A stretch of DNA of 64,000 nucleotides from Mytilisepta virgata (GCA_028015205.1 CM051521.1:91674513-91738512), one strand, 5' to 3'; shown: positions 48,470-59,355, counted from the first letter of the stretch. Notes: a model not told the origin generated them from the sequence alone. Made by a program: numbers and translations.

Positions 48470-49600
48470 CGTTTTTTTTTTTCGCAACATTTTCTTTTAT
48501 TTCCGGATCAATTTCCGAGTCAATCCCGGATTCAATCTAAATTCAAGAAAGTTTCATGGGACAGTCATTTTACAGACTATTTTTTACAGCCTATTGTATC
48601 CGATCAGTGGACATATCAAAGATAGTACGTCTTTTATCAATAAAATTGAATACTTGACACTGCATAAAGCTGTTATTTTAGCATCGTTCGACATTACTAG
48701 TCCTAGTGTCAATCACATGGAAGTCACGGGTGCTGTTGACAGAGCATGGCCTAGATGAATGAAACATAGATTCGAGATAGCTTTACCACCTAAGGAAATT
48801 ATGCTTGAGAATGGTTGCTCCAATCTCTCCCAGTCTAACTGATTTACGTAAGTTTGAAATAATAACACCTATACTTGAACTGTACATACATTTAGACAAA
48901 ATAATCTTGCTGTACATTTATCAAGACGACGGTTTCATTATTTTAATGGTAATAGAGAATTACGTGATTTTTTTTGAAATAGCGAATACTGTTCATTCAT
49001 TACTAAAGTTTACATGTAAAATATCAGACCATAGCTTGGAATTCATAGATTTAACTGTATTTAAAGGATATAGCTTTCTATATGATGAAGACATACTCTT
49101 CCGATCAGTTACTGCTAGTAGTTCTTTGTTAATATATATATTGATCATTTTCATTTTGCTTGGTTTCTTCTGTTACCTTTTTAGAAAATTGGACTCTGAC
49201 ATCTTTTGAACTGGGTTTTACTGTGTGCATCGCTGTATTGGTTTATTCCACATCGGCTAGAAGTATAGGGGGGGGGGTTGAGATCTAACAAACATGTTTA
49301 AGCCCGCCGCATTTTTGCGGCTGTCCCAATTCAGGAACCTGTAGCCTTTGTTAGTTTTGTGTGTTTTTTTTAATTTTAGTTCATTTGTATGTTTCGGAGT
49401 CCCTGTTTCCATTCTCTTTTCTATTCAAAATACACATACTTTAGATTTAACGTTATATAGAAAACCCACGGAAAACTTTCAGTACTTGCATAGATCATCC
49501 GCACACCCCTCTTCCGTGCTTAAAGGATTTATATTGGGAGAAATAATCAAAAGGGGTTATAAACGATGCAAAATTGAACATTTAATAACACGAAAAACTT
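48470..49600 (+). pseudogene. Decayed reverse transcriptase (Penelope-like or similar)
   Basis: Readable blocks in changing frames: FINKIEYLTLHKAVILASFD (48635-48700), LPPKEIMLE (48783), the catalytic-box relative YQDDGFIIL (48918-48945), LEFIDLTVFKG (49037), and after an insertion LDLTLYRKPTENFQYLHRSS AHPSSVLKGF (49440-49530). The F-Q-Y-L...AHPSSV...KGF signature is typical of Penelope-type or related RTs in molluscs. Several stops and a 300-bp inserted repeat make it a pseudogene. Exact class uncertain. Confidence 0.65.
49110..49435. repeat. Mussel-type dispersed repeat, partial copy 2, inside the RT
   Basis: GTTTTACTGTGTGCATCGCT, GGTTGAGATCTAACAAACAT, AAGCCCGCCGCATTTTTGCG and GGAACCTGTAGCCTTTGTTA are diagnostic phrases. 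It separates the RT blocks before 49100 and after 49435. A run of nine G lies at 49269-49277. Left boundary approximate. Confidence 0.65.
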
Positions 49601-49834
49601 AACCTTGCCTTTAAGAAACATTGGTATTATATCCAAAATGATGAAGAGAGCAACAGAATCTTTAAAAGACTGCTTATTATTGCATATAAAATACATAAAA
49701 ATATAAAAGATTATCTCACATCAGCTACACTTAAATAAATTATTTATATATTAAATGAAATTAATGCAAGACACTTTTTAATGGAATTGGACCACCAGTG
49801 TAGTACCCCATTCATATTCAATTAAAATATAAGT

Positions 49835-51215
49835 TTTGTGATTGGCAGCCAAAAGTTTTCATGTCAGAAATATGGGGTTTTGAAAATACAGAAATTATCG
49901 AAAAAGTACATTTACAGTTTGGTAAAAACATTTCAAAGGTGAGAAATAGCACCCCAAACTACATGGTTTATGGTGAATTAGGCAGACGTCCTTTGAAGAT
50001 AATGATTAAGGATGCTCGCTGGTCATGTGTTAGTCTTTTTGTCAGATTTTCGGAATCCTGAGGTTTTATCCATTTCTTAAACATTAAATTTTTTACCCAT
50101 AAACCCTTACTTTTTCTTTTATAGTTCAATCATACATACCTTAAAATGGTATTTGACAAAATTTTATGAAATCCGTTTTATTTTTTCATACATTTTTGAG
50201 AGACTGAAGTTGCCAATGCAAAGACAATGAAAAATTCAGAGAAAACATATTTCCTGCAAATTTTCAAGGCTTTATAGCTCTAAAATGAACACATGAACCT
50301 ATATTTTTTTCTTGCTTATTTGTTTACTATTCATATGTTCTCTCAAACTATTTCAAATCCTATTTATTTCCTATTACACCAGCGTTCATTCTTAAACTTA
50401 GATTTGTTGTATATTGGAACAGTTTATTGACGGACAATAACAAATTATCGTCTATCATGTATAAAGTTTTCCATGCATTTGAGAAATCCAAATAAATTTA
50501 GGTGGATATCGTTTGCTAAATCCATCCTGGACGATATGGGCCTAAGTTTTATTTGGAATGATCAAATACCTATGGATAGAAATATAATTGAAAACCTTGT
50601 CGATCGGCAGTTAAAAGATCAATTTATTCAAACATGGTTTTCAAATCTTAATAACTCTTCGACAAGCGAATTTTATTTTGAATTTAAAAACGAGTTTATG
50701 TTAGAATCATATTTTTTAAAACTGAAACAAGGTGACATATACCAAATCGCAAAACTGAGGTGTTCAAATTTGAAAATACCCATGGAAACCGGTAGATAGA
50801 CTAGAACACCAAAACATCAGAGAATATGTCATCTTTGTGGAGAGGGAATTGGAAACGAATTTCATTATCTCTTTTTATGTCAAAATGAAACTATTAAAGA
50901 AATTAGAGAAAAATATATACCAAGCTATTACATTCTAAACCGACAAGGTTATAAATTAAAACGGCTTCTTACATACTGTCACAAAGTACTTTATAAGAAT
51001 CTTGCTTCATTTATTAGAAATCTCCCTAAACTACTGTAAAAAACCAACTTTTTCCTGTTTAATTTATTTAAAAGTGTATTATATTGTATATAGTATTGGT
51101 AATTGTATTGTGGTTATATGTACTTGTGAATTGCTATGTCATTATATTGTCCTCTTGTATACCTATGTGTCTGAGGTTATCAATAAAGTTGTCTTGTCTT
51201 GTCATAAACAAAAGG
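49835..51215 (+). mobile_element. LINE ORF2 C-terminus with 3' tail, interrupted by a TIR insertion
   Basis: STPNYMVYGELGRRPLKIMI (49945-50004) resumes as RFVVYWNSLL...SSIMYKVF at 50402-50465. It continues through 50473-50799 to KIPMETGR, an in-frame TAG in place of Trp, then CHLCGEGIGNEFHYLFLCQN (50827-50886), the C-terminal zinc knuckle. It ends with CAATAAAGTTGTCTTGTCTTGTC (51181-51203), a short (CTTGT)n tail. A third, distinct LINE lineage in this window; inactive. Confidence 0.75.
50007..50396. mobile_element. Short TIR insertion (~390 bp) in the LINE
   Basis: AAGGATGCTCGCTGGTCATG at the left and the complement of AAGAATGAACGCTGGTGTAA at the right form imperfect inverted ends. The LINE frame is contiguous if this piece is removed. 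Non-coding interior. Boundaries approximate. Confidence 0.5.
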
Positions 51216-51499
51216 CTGCAGGTGCCTGATGAGGGTAGGCCTTGGTTCATAAAACCCAAGCCGAAACACTGTATTATAAATGATACAACTGGTAATTGAT
51301 TTAGAAATTATCTGTTAATGGTGTACTTAATTGGATATTTGTTTGGATTGGTAGTGGACACGCATTTAACTAACAATTTCGGTGTCATGCCTGACTAAGC
51401 AGGGAAGCAAACCTTATAGCATTAGTTCTTGTTCATTGCCTTGGAAATGAAAAATAATATAAAATTCTGTTGAACAAAAAAAAAGAACTTTTGACCTAC

Positions 51500-52497
51500 C
51501 TACCTACCCTCCTCTGAAATTAGGGTCGGGAGAGGGGAAACAAACACATTCTTAACATTTTCATTTTCCATTCCATTACAGTTTGCATCTGTAACAAATA
51601 ACCTGCATCCAGAGATATATCACAACCCACTTTTACTGTAATCGAACTTTTTGGCCTCTTTTCCCTTTTTTGGCCTTTTAAATCCTCAAAATGCAAAATA
51701 AAAGCATGCTTAGCATTACAGTTTGCATCTGTAACAAATAACCTTTTCACAAATATATCACAACCCACTTTTACTATAATTTAACTATTTGGATCCTTTT
51801 AGGGACCTATAGTCCCTTAAACTGAAATTCACAAATTTCTTCAATTTTTTTTCTTTAGATAAACTTTTAGTAATTATGGTCTTTTTCTGTTTTGGCCCTT
51901 TTTGGTCCCTGCCATAAGCAACAATATGGCAACAATAAAAAGATTTAAATTCAAAAATGAAATAGGAGTTAGCGTCACAAGGCTCTTTGTCTATTTTGGC
52001 CCTTTTTGGTCCCTATCACGCCTGTTTTAGAAATTTGGAATTCCAAAACCTTTTGCGCATCTGCAGTTAGCAAGCAACAATATGACATAGTTATTTTAGT
52101 AATTTCGCTTTTTTTCTGTTTCGGCCCTTTTTGGTCCCTCCGACCCCCTTTAAAAAAAATTTAAATTCCAAAACCTTATTGCGCATCCACAGTTGGTAAG
52201 CAACAATATGGCAACAATAAAAATGGTTTAAATTCAAAAATGAAAGAGGAGTTAACGGCACAAGGCTCTTTGTATAATTTGGCCCTTTTTGGTCCCTTCC
52301 AGGCCCTCTTTTAAACATTTGGAATTCCAAAACCTTATTGCGCTTCTACAGTTTGTAAGCATCAGTTTGTGTATGGCACAAAAAAATGGGAAAAATTCAA
52401 AAGTGAAGGATGAGTTTGCGTCACAAGAAAGTGTGACGGACGGACGACCGCAACGACAATATACCCGGACTTTCATTCGAAAGTGCGGGTATAAATA
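51500..52497. repeat. Repeat with TTTTTGGCCC subrepeats and hairpin end
   Basis: Subrepeats of 110-170 bp marked by GTTTGCATCTGTAACAAATA (51582, 51720), CTTTTTGGTCCCT (51905, 52001, 52125, 52283) and AAGCAACAATATGGCAACAA (51916, 52197). The right end carries GTGACGGACGGACGACC and a hairpin (52461-52492, ATACCCGGACTTTC / GAAAGTGCGGGTAT). Similar layout to the other hairpin-ended repeats. Frames on either strand are by-products. Confidence 0.65.
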
Positions 52498-52679
52498 GTA
52501 AAATTTGGTACAACCACTGTTTTTCTGAATTCTGACGGTTTGTGTCTCTGTCTCTGGTATCAAACTTTCATATTCAGCGAAATATGACAACTTTACTTTT
52601 AATCTTTTACATTCGAGAAATCTTTTATAGTAAAAGCTTTTCCTTACAACTTTTCACATAAAATTCCAATAAAATTTCC

Positions 52680-52891
52680 GTAAAATGTGTCCGGGTGGGG
52701 TGATATGTCTTCATGCGGACTGTTACCTCATGAGCTAGCGCGTTAAAAATCCGACTCAGCGTGTCGGTCTAGTATAAAGCAGTTCATATTCATATCATAT
52801 TAACATTTTCGCGTCCTGATATGCATTAAATAATTGTCAATTTAATTGAGGTTCAAAATAATTCATCCATCCATCCATCCATCATTGATCG
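52680..52891 (+). mobile_element. SINE, copy 2, head-truncated, (ATCC)n tail
   Basis: Shares GTGTCCGGGTGGGGTGATAT, GACTCAGCGTGTCGGTCTAG and CGTCCTGATATGCA with the copy at 60485-60808, and ends in tandem ATCC units (52862-52885). The tRNA-like head is missing. Confidence 0.75.
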
Positions 52892-54414
52892 ACCGGTCGA
52901 TGTTCAGTCAGTTTTACGATAGTGAAGGTGTAATAAAATAGTGCTTTTTTAATTACTGCATGAAATGAAACTTTTTGAGTCATCCAATTTTACCATTAAT
53001 TTTAAAAGTATATATTCTAAACTCATATATGATTCAGAAAATTTACAAAATTAATCAGAAATTTAAAATATCAAAAATGTAAAATTTCACAAACGAATTA
53101 AAACATAATAAGCTTTTAAACTATAATATTAAAATATTTTTCATTCTCTTTGTGAATCAAAAATTGAAATTTACACTCCTCATATGATAATAAAACAAAC
53201 TTCATCTAGTTTGTATAAATTAATTTTGAATTTGATGTGGTTTGGAGTGGTTTGTGGTAAAATATTTTTGTTCATATGCCATTTTAAAATTTTATTTGTT
53301 CATTAAAAAGTAAAAAAAAAAAAATTTCTGAAAAATGTAAATTTACACTTCTTACATGATTATAAAACAAACTTCATCTAGTTGGTATAAATTAATTGTG
53401 AATTTGATGTGGTTTTTGGTATTATCGATCTAGTTTGTAGTATTATCGTGGTTTGTGGTGTTAAGACGTGCCGTGCATATCTCGCATATCTAATTTAAGA
53501 AAATCCAACAAGAACAGTTATTGTAAGGCTGTTAATACCCTGCGTCAGTGACCACAATAATTCATCGTATTTTCTCTGTTACTGCTTCAATGACTTCCAT
53601 TCTACAGACTAGGTATCTCAATGATCAAAAAGAACGTAATTGATAGTTTTAACCTCTTCACATCTTATCTTATCTTACTTACATGTATTTACCTGTTATT
53701 GCACTTACTTTTATTAATCTGTGAAAATATTGCTATTTGCCCGCTAAAATGTCTATCAAAATCGGACTCAATTCCACTGAACTTGATACATGTCCATCAG
53801 CAATAACCACAATACGTATATGTTTACTCATTACTTAAACTGTTGGTCAAATTAAAATAAATAGTTAATTTAACATGATATGATCTAACTATTTTCTTCT
53901 TGTTGGTTAACATTAATAACAGCCTTGCCATAATAGAATCGTGATCCTTTCGTGCGTAGAAATTCATATAATACGGTAACAGATGGATCTTTTGATCTAT
54001 CTTTTTTTCGGTAAAATTCACCAACGTTAATTTAAAAAAGAACATTTTCATCACGGGAGTCTATTATTTTATTACAAAAAGCTATGAATATACTAAAAAT
54101 AACTATAATAAGCATAGTAATCACCCTATACACGACTGAGTTATATTCAAAAGTGTATTGACTGAAATGAGTTACAAATAAATAGTAGTTTATTCTTTCT
54201 TATTATAATTATTAAATTCTTATGTAGTTGAATGTTACATTATAAGTCACCGAAAAGATCTGTTGGAGTCACATTCCACTATTAACAAATGAAAAAAAAA
54301 ATACTAAAATTTATAACAAGTTCAATCCTAAGGGAACAGTAGTAATGTTAGTAATACGAAAATAGTACATGTAGTATATTTGGAGCCTGAACAGTAGTAT
54401 ATGGGCACAGTTCA
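52892..54414. other. No gene; one direct duplication
   Basis: AT-rich. A ~100-bp segment (ATAATAAAACAAACTTCATC, TTTGATGTGGTTT) occurs at about 53170-53270 and again at 53345-53460. Nothing else recognised. Confidence 0.5.
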
Positions 54415-54890
54415 GTTATTATTTGAGGTGGTGGTGGAGGTGCCGGATGTGACGTCTACGGAGGCGGAAATGACGTGACCGGAATCGGAAGTACCCGGAA
54501 GTGGTTTGCGTGCATGCGCAACTGTAAAGTGATGTTTTCCCGCCATTTGTTTGGGGAAGTCACGTGCCAGGAACCGGATGTGTCGTCTGCGAATGTGTGG
54601 GAGGAACCGAAAATGGTTTGCGCGAAGTGATGTGTTTACCCGCCATTTGTTTGCGGAAGTGACGTCAGTTACGTGCCAGGACCCGGATGTGTCGTCTGCG
54701 AATGTGTGGGAGGAAGTGAGGGGAATTTTCGCGCCATTTTCCATTATTTGTCACTACCTGGGACCCGGACGTATCGTTTGTGCATATGTGACCGGAACCG
54801 GAAGTGCATGCGCAACCGATAGTCGGTTTTCCCATTATTTGCTAATGGAAGTGACGTCAGTCACATGCTAGGACCCGGATGTGCCATGCC
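54415..54890. promoter_or_regulatory. GC-rich tandem block dense in CRE/ETS/NRF1/YY1-like sites
   Basis: About three diverged units share CGCCATTTGTTTGCGGAAGT, GTGCCAGGACCCGGATGTG and TCGTCTGCGAATGTGTGGGA. Embedded sites: TGACGTCA (54660, 54852), ACCGGAAGTG/CCCGGAAGTG (54494, 54797), GTGCATGCGCAAC (54508, 54804), GCGCCATTTTCC (54730), and CACGTGCC (54562). This set resembles a housekeeping CpG-rich promoter, but no gene start is visible next to it and the unit is repeated. The - strand frame here is a by-product. Function is inference. Confidence 0.45.
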
Positions 54891-55189
54891 TGACCAGAAT
54901 TCGGATTGGATTATCTCCCTTTTCCAGCGCTTCTCGGTCGTCTCTGGGTCACGCATCGAGTCCGAGAGTATACGGAGCACAGAGGTACTGTTGGATTATC
55001 TCTTCCTTTTCCCGCTCTTTTCACCACGGGTGATGTTTTCCGTTCGTTCAAGGGAGGACCAAAGGTAAGATTGGATTATTTCCTTACCTCCAGCTAATCC
55101 TGTCACCATTAGGTCCATTGAGGGGTGTCCTTAGCAACCGCCTTAGCAACGGCGGTCCATTTCATTGCTCCATGCCGCTCTTCGCTGCT
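54891..55189. other. GC-moderate spacer with short duplications
   Basis: TTGGATTATCTCCCTTTTCC recurs with variation (54905, 54988, 55071), as does CCGTTCGTTC/CGGTCGTCTC context. It links the regulatory-like block to the tandem array. No coding evidence. Confidence 0.4.
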
Positions 55190-56130
55190 CGTCGCTGTTC
55201 ATCGCTTCTTATGACTATACTCACGTGCTCATTTCGGTTTATTGGTGCTACTTGTCGCTGTTTTCGCTGCTTCTGCTCCTGTGGCTGTTCGTCATCGCTG
55301 CTCTTCTCTTGCCCATCGCTGTTCTTCGCTGCTCCATGATGTTCATCGCTAATCATGACTATACTCACGTGCTCATTTCAGTTTTTTGGGGCTACTTGTC
55401 GCTGTTTTCGCTGCTGCTGCTGCTCCGGCTGCTTGTTGCTGTTCGTCACCGCTGCTCTTCTCTTGCCCATCGCTGTTTTTCTCTTGCTCTTTGCTGTTCA
55501 ACGCTACTCACGTGCTCATTTCGGTTTTTTTGGTGCTAATTGTCGCTGTTTTTTCTGCTGCTTCTGCTCCTGCTGCTTGTTGCTGTTCGTCATCGCTGCT
55601 CTTCTCTTGTTCATCGCTGTTTTTCTCTTGCCTTTTGCTGTTCATCGCTAATCATGACTATACTCACGTTCTCATTTCAGTTTTTTGGGGCTACTTGTCG
55701 CTGTGTTCGCTGCTACTGCTGCTACTTGTTGCTGTTCGTCATCGCTGCTCTTCTCTTGCTCATCGCTGTTCATCGCTAATCATGACTATACTCACGTGCT
55801 CATTTCAGTTTATTGGGGCTACTTGTCGCTGTGTACGCTGCTGCTGCTGCTGCTCCTGCTGCTTTTTGCTGTTCGTCATCGCTGCTCTTCTCTTGCTCGT
55901 CGCTGTTTTTCTCTTGCTCTTTGCAGTTCATCGCTACTCATGACTATACTCACGTGCTCATTTCAGTTTTTTTGGTACTGCTTGTCGCTGTTTTCGCTGC
56001 TGCTGCTCCTGCTGCTTGTTGCTGTACGTCATCGCTGCTCTATTCTTGCTCATCGCTGTTTTTCTCTTGCTCTTTGCTGTTCATTGCTAATCATGACTAT
56101 ACTCACTTGCTCATTTCGGTTTTTTTTTGT
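55190..56130. repeat. ~150-bp CTG-rich tandem array, about 7 units
   Basis: ATGACTATACTCACGTGCTC anchors at 55210, 55354, 55654, 55782, 55940 and 56093, with a diverged one near 55505 (spacing 128-158 bp). Between anchors are CTGCTGCTGC and CATCGCTGCTCTTCTCTTGC runs. All three + strand frames stay open for long stretches with Cys/Leu-rich low-complexity output, the mark of a repeat, not a protein. Confidence 0.85.
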
Positions 56131-56184
56131 TTTCCTGTTGCTTCTAGTGGTGGTCGACTGTCGTTAGTCTAAGATTGGATCTGT

Positions 56185-56328
56185 GCGAGAGCACCCTTAG
56201 ATCCGGGTCATTTGAAAGTCCACTCTGCATTTATCCAGGCTTGTGACTGGCTATCATAAGATAGGCTGCATTAGCCCTCCCCTATTTTATAAGGCCACTC
56301 TGCATTTGTTCAGGCTTGTGACTGGCTA
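56185..56328. repeat. ~100-bp tandem duplication, target of Helitron C
   Basis: CCACTCTGCATTTATCCAGG, CTTGTGACTGGCTATCATAA, TAGGCTGCATTAGCCCTCCC is followed by a second CCACTCTGCATTTGTTCAGG, CTTGTGACTGGCTA that is cut by the Helitron. The continuation TATAGGCCGCATTACCCCTC appears at 57724. Confidence 0.7.
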
Positions 56329-57705
56329 TCTATAATACTAAATTTACGAATTAGCCGAATAGGCGGCAAAACGCGTGATTCAAAATAAACGATGTATAGT
56401 TCAGATTATAAAGGTTATTATCGGATTTGACAATCTACATTTATAAATTTAAACTACAGTTTTGTTTATGTGCAAATGGAATTTGTATGCACTTTTCCGA
56501 TATGAATTCTCCCAACGTATCCCTTAGAAGGTTCTCGAAGGCATCATTTTAGCACATTGATTTAAATAAACAAGTATGCACATATTTTTAATGTATTTCT
56601 GTTTGAAATTACGGAAGAAGAATAAAAAAAAATTAAAAACATTCTCCTTCGAGTGGGATGTTTCCGCTTTATGTATTCAGGATTGTTTTTCTACAATAAC
56701 GCAATTTCTCCTAACTGTAAAGGTTATGAACTTTGAAGATAATGAAGAAGTAAAGTAAAGTTCAGAGGAATTCCTAACTTAGTTGTTTTTTTGGATTGCT
56801 CGGATGTTTACCTTGCACAAAGTGATAAAACCAACCATTATCTATTTTTAAATTATTTGTCATGTGACCTGTCTGAATATATCTCTACTGTAAGCCCTAG
56901 ATAAAAATATTTTTAACAAATGGTCATCTTTATCATTAATGACGAAATTTATCTCGGACATCTTTGATAAATATAAACGTGGACAACACAAGCAGCCACA
57001 CACTAAAAATGCTTTCACCTTCTGATTATTGGATATATTTGTGAAATTAAGCCTCGCTTGCCCTGCCCATGATGACAATGGAACAATTCTAACAATTATT
57101 TTCCAAAAATATGCTCTAACTAACTCACGGCATCTTTTGAAAAATTCATCCGTCACTAAGGAAATGTTTACATCTACAATTTCATTTTCATATTTATTCT
57201 GAAGGAAAAAGGTAATGCATTATGAAATGTGTATTTAATGAAAGCTTTTCATCAAGTTCCAGTTCAGAATTAATTATAACAATAAAAATATTGACAATTT
57301 ATGTGATTGTGTTTTCGTCAGTCATAGATTTTGACTTTGATGGCACCTTAAGGTCCATTTTGGTAATTCTACGTGGCATACAGTCTACTGCATCAGTGGA
57401 TACATCTTCGGTAGTAACGAACAGCCATGACAATTGGGTCACGATGACCTACATTTCACGCTTCATTGACTTTGGTTAAAGTCTGCATTAAAATTCATTT
57501 CTAAGAATACTACATGCAGCACATATAGACATGAAACTATCAGTTGATAGCACCTACTTGACAGGAAAGTTTATGGAAGCCTGCCACATCATCCATATTG
57601 AGCTCCTGTTCCATGAATGGCATGGCCGCAACAAATTTTTATAGTCAATATGGCCACCACAAAAAAAAGCTTATTTTCCCGCGCTCGCGCGGGTTCAATG
57701 TCTAG
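56329..57705 (+). mobile_element. Non-autonomous Helitron, copy C (1377 bp)
   Basis: TC start, hairpin CCCGCGCTCGCGCGGG (57678-57693), CTAG end; inserted between A (56328) and T (57706). The - strand frame 56860-57156 shares its first 40 residues with the frame in copy A (6550-6771). Contains the diverged satellite monomer at about 57440-57540. Confidence 0.92.
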
Positions 57706-57779
57706 TATATATGTATAAACATATATAGGCCGCATTACCCCTCCTTCCTTTTTTCTGTTTTTCTTTGTAATATGTTAAT

Positions 57780-58299
57780 GTTCGTTCAAATTCCTCCGTC
57801 ACATAGAGTCATTGCTGTCTTCATCTGATGGTGGATCGTAGTCGTTCAATAGACGATTAAGAAGATATTTTCGTTTTTCTACGGCATATTCCCGTGATTC
57901 TTTTCATTCGTAGTCTTCCTCTTCTATCAAGCGTTTAGCCGTTTTCTTGATCTTTCTATGTACGGGGTCTTTATTCGTGTCTTGATGCCAGGACATAAAT
58001 CCGAGGTAATGCTTTCGAATTTCGTCTCTGTAGGAGTCAAACATATCTCTATATGCTGCCAAGCGTGCCTTGTCTTCTTCCATTCCGGCTTCAACTAGTT
58101 CATTTACTGTATGTGAGTATTCCGATTGATGTACTTGAAATGTTCTATTCAAAATTAAATCCCATGGAGAAGTCCGCATTGCTCTTCGGAGTCATCGTTG
58201 GATCCATATTCACTACTTTTTTCCGATTTCTCGTTATCTGCGTTTGTGGTGGTTTCTGAGACTGAATCACTATAGTCTGTTGAATGCTCTTCCATACCG

Positions 58300-58342
<43 letters not shown>

Positions 58343-58840
58343 CGGTGTCGCACTAGGTTGAAGTTTCGCTAGGTTGAAGACTGGTATCCACATGTCACAG
58401 GTATACATTAAAGACGTCTTTCTTTCCTGTGATTCGATAGTTGAATGAGCTCCGGTTGTCCTGCAAGTGCTTATATTAGCTACAGGTTCTTCAACAGCTT
58501 GTTGATTCATACACAAACGTTTGGCAAAGTATTCGTTTCCGGATTGTTGCAGTTCACATTTCACTTTTCTGATGAGGTCTCTATTAAGTCTTTCCCACTC
58601 GTTGTCAATCCTGATGAATTCCTTGCAGATATTCATGTTTTTGTAGAATTCAGCAAAGCTCTTGTTCATTTGACACTTCGTACATTTCTTGTTTGGATCC
58701 ACTTTGCTGGGTCCACCACTTGTGTTTTCCAGCCGTTTGGTTCTCGTCACTTTGGTTGGAAGTATAGGTACAGTTCTTAAAGAGGCCCACGTAAGGATGA
58801 TTGCCTTTGGTGCTGTTTCCAGTTCTAGTTAACTCCATGT
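57780..58840 (-). pseudogene. Broken gene of unknown function, recurrent-type bivalve protein
   Basis: Read on the - strand. The first block (58750-58350) has a CxxC pair followed by SFAEFYKN (KKCTKCQMNKSFAEFYKNMN), which resembles zinc-ribbon motifs of some HNH-associated proteins. A poly(T) tract (58308-58342) then yields poly-Lys. Past it, an acidic Ser/Glu-rich segment (STDYSDSVSETTTN) lies in a different frame. After another frame change comes a helical block (58179-57904) with AYRDMFDSYRDEIRKHY, KDPVHRKIKKTAKRLIEEED, and beyond a stop SREYAVEKRKYLLNRLLNDY. Order and composition suggest a single ancestral protein, now frameshifted. I cannot name it; a mobile-element origin is possible. 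Confidence 0.5.
58308..58342. repeat. Poly(T) tract
   Basis: 35 consecutive T residues inside the broken - strand frame. Confidence 0.9.
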
Positions 58841-59355
58841 GCCTCGATGGTGGAGTGATCTAGGTATAACATTGTAACTACAAATGATTAATACTTCTAT
58901 TTTGAATTCGAATCGAGTTCGTTGCAAGGTGATTTTTACTTCGATATTAAAATGACAAGGAATGCCATTTTTTCTGCCATAGGGTGATGGTTCTCTTCAA
59001 TCGGGTACTCTGGCTTTCTTCACCAATGAAAATTGGCCGCCACAATATAGTCTTGGCATTACATCCCAACATAAATGATCCAAAAAAAAATTACTCCGGT
59101 ATTTCAGACATGAAAAATGCATAACTCCCAAATTTTCCCGTTATAACAGTATTATAAACCAACTTATGGTGGTCATTCTTCTTGATGGGATCAACGAATA
59201 CAATTCTTGCTTGTGCACAGAGGATTACCAAGTTTAGTTCAATTGGTCCTTTGGGTCAGACAAAAAATATATATTTTTCAACGTGTACCTATGCTAAACT
59301 TATATTGACTTTATCAGTCATTTAAATTTTTGGATGTAGTCAGTATATATTCTCA
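58841..59355. other. No gene seen
   Basis: Intergenic; phrases such as GTTTAGTTCAATTGGTCCTT recall the subrepeats of the hairpin-ended repeats, so a decayed fragment is possible. Confidence 0.35.

Noticed and set aside
54412..54744. 110-codon - strand frame with repeated HIRRRHIRFLARDF-like segments
   Set aside because: Produced by the GC-rich tandem block; the segments repeat exactly as the DNA unit does.
55165..56172. Long overlapping + strand frames with Cys/Leu-rich membrane-like proteins
   Set aside because: All three frames are open because of the tandem CTG/CATCGCTG repeat; there are no domains, and the composition is repeat-driven.
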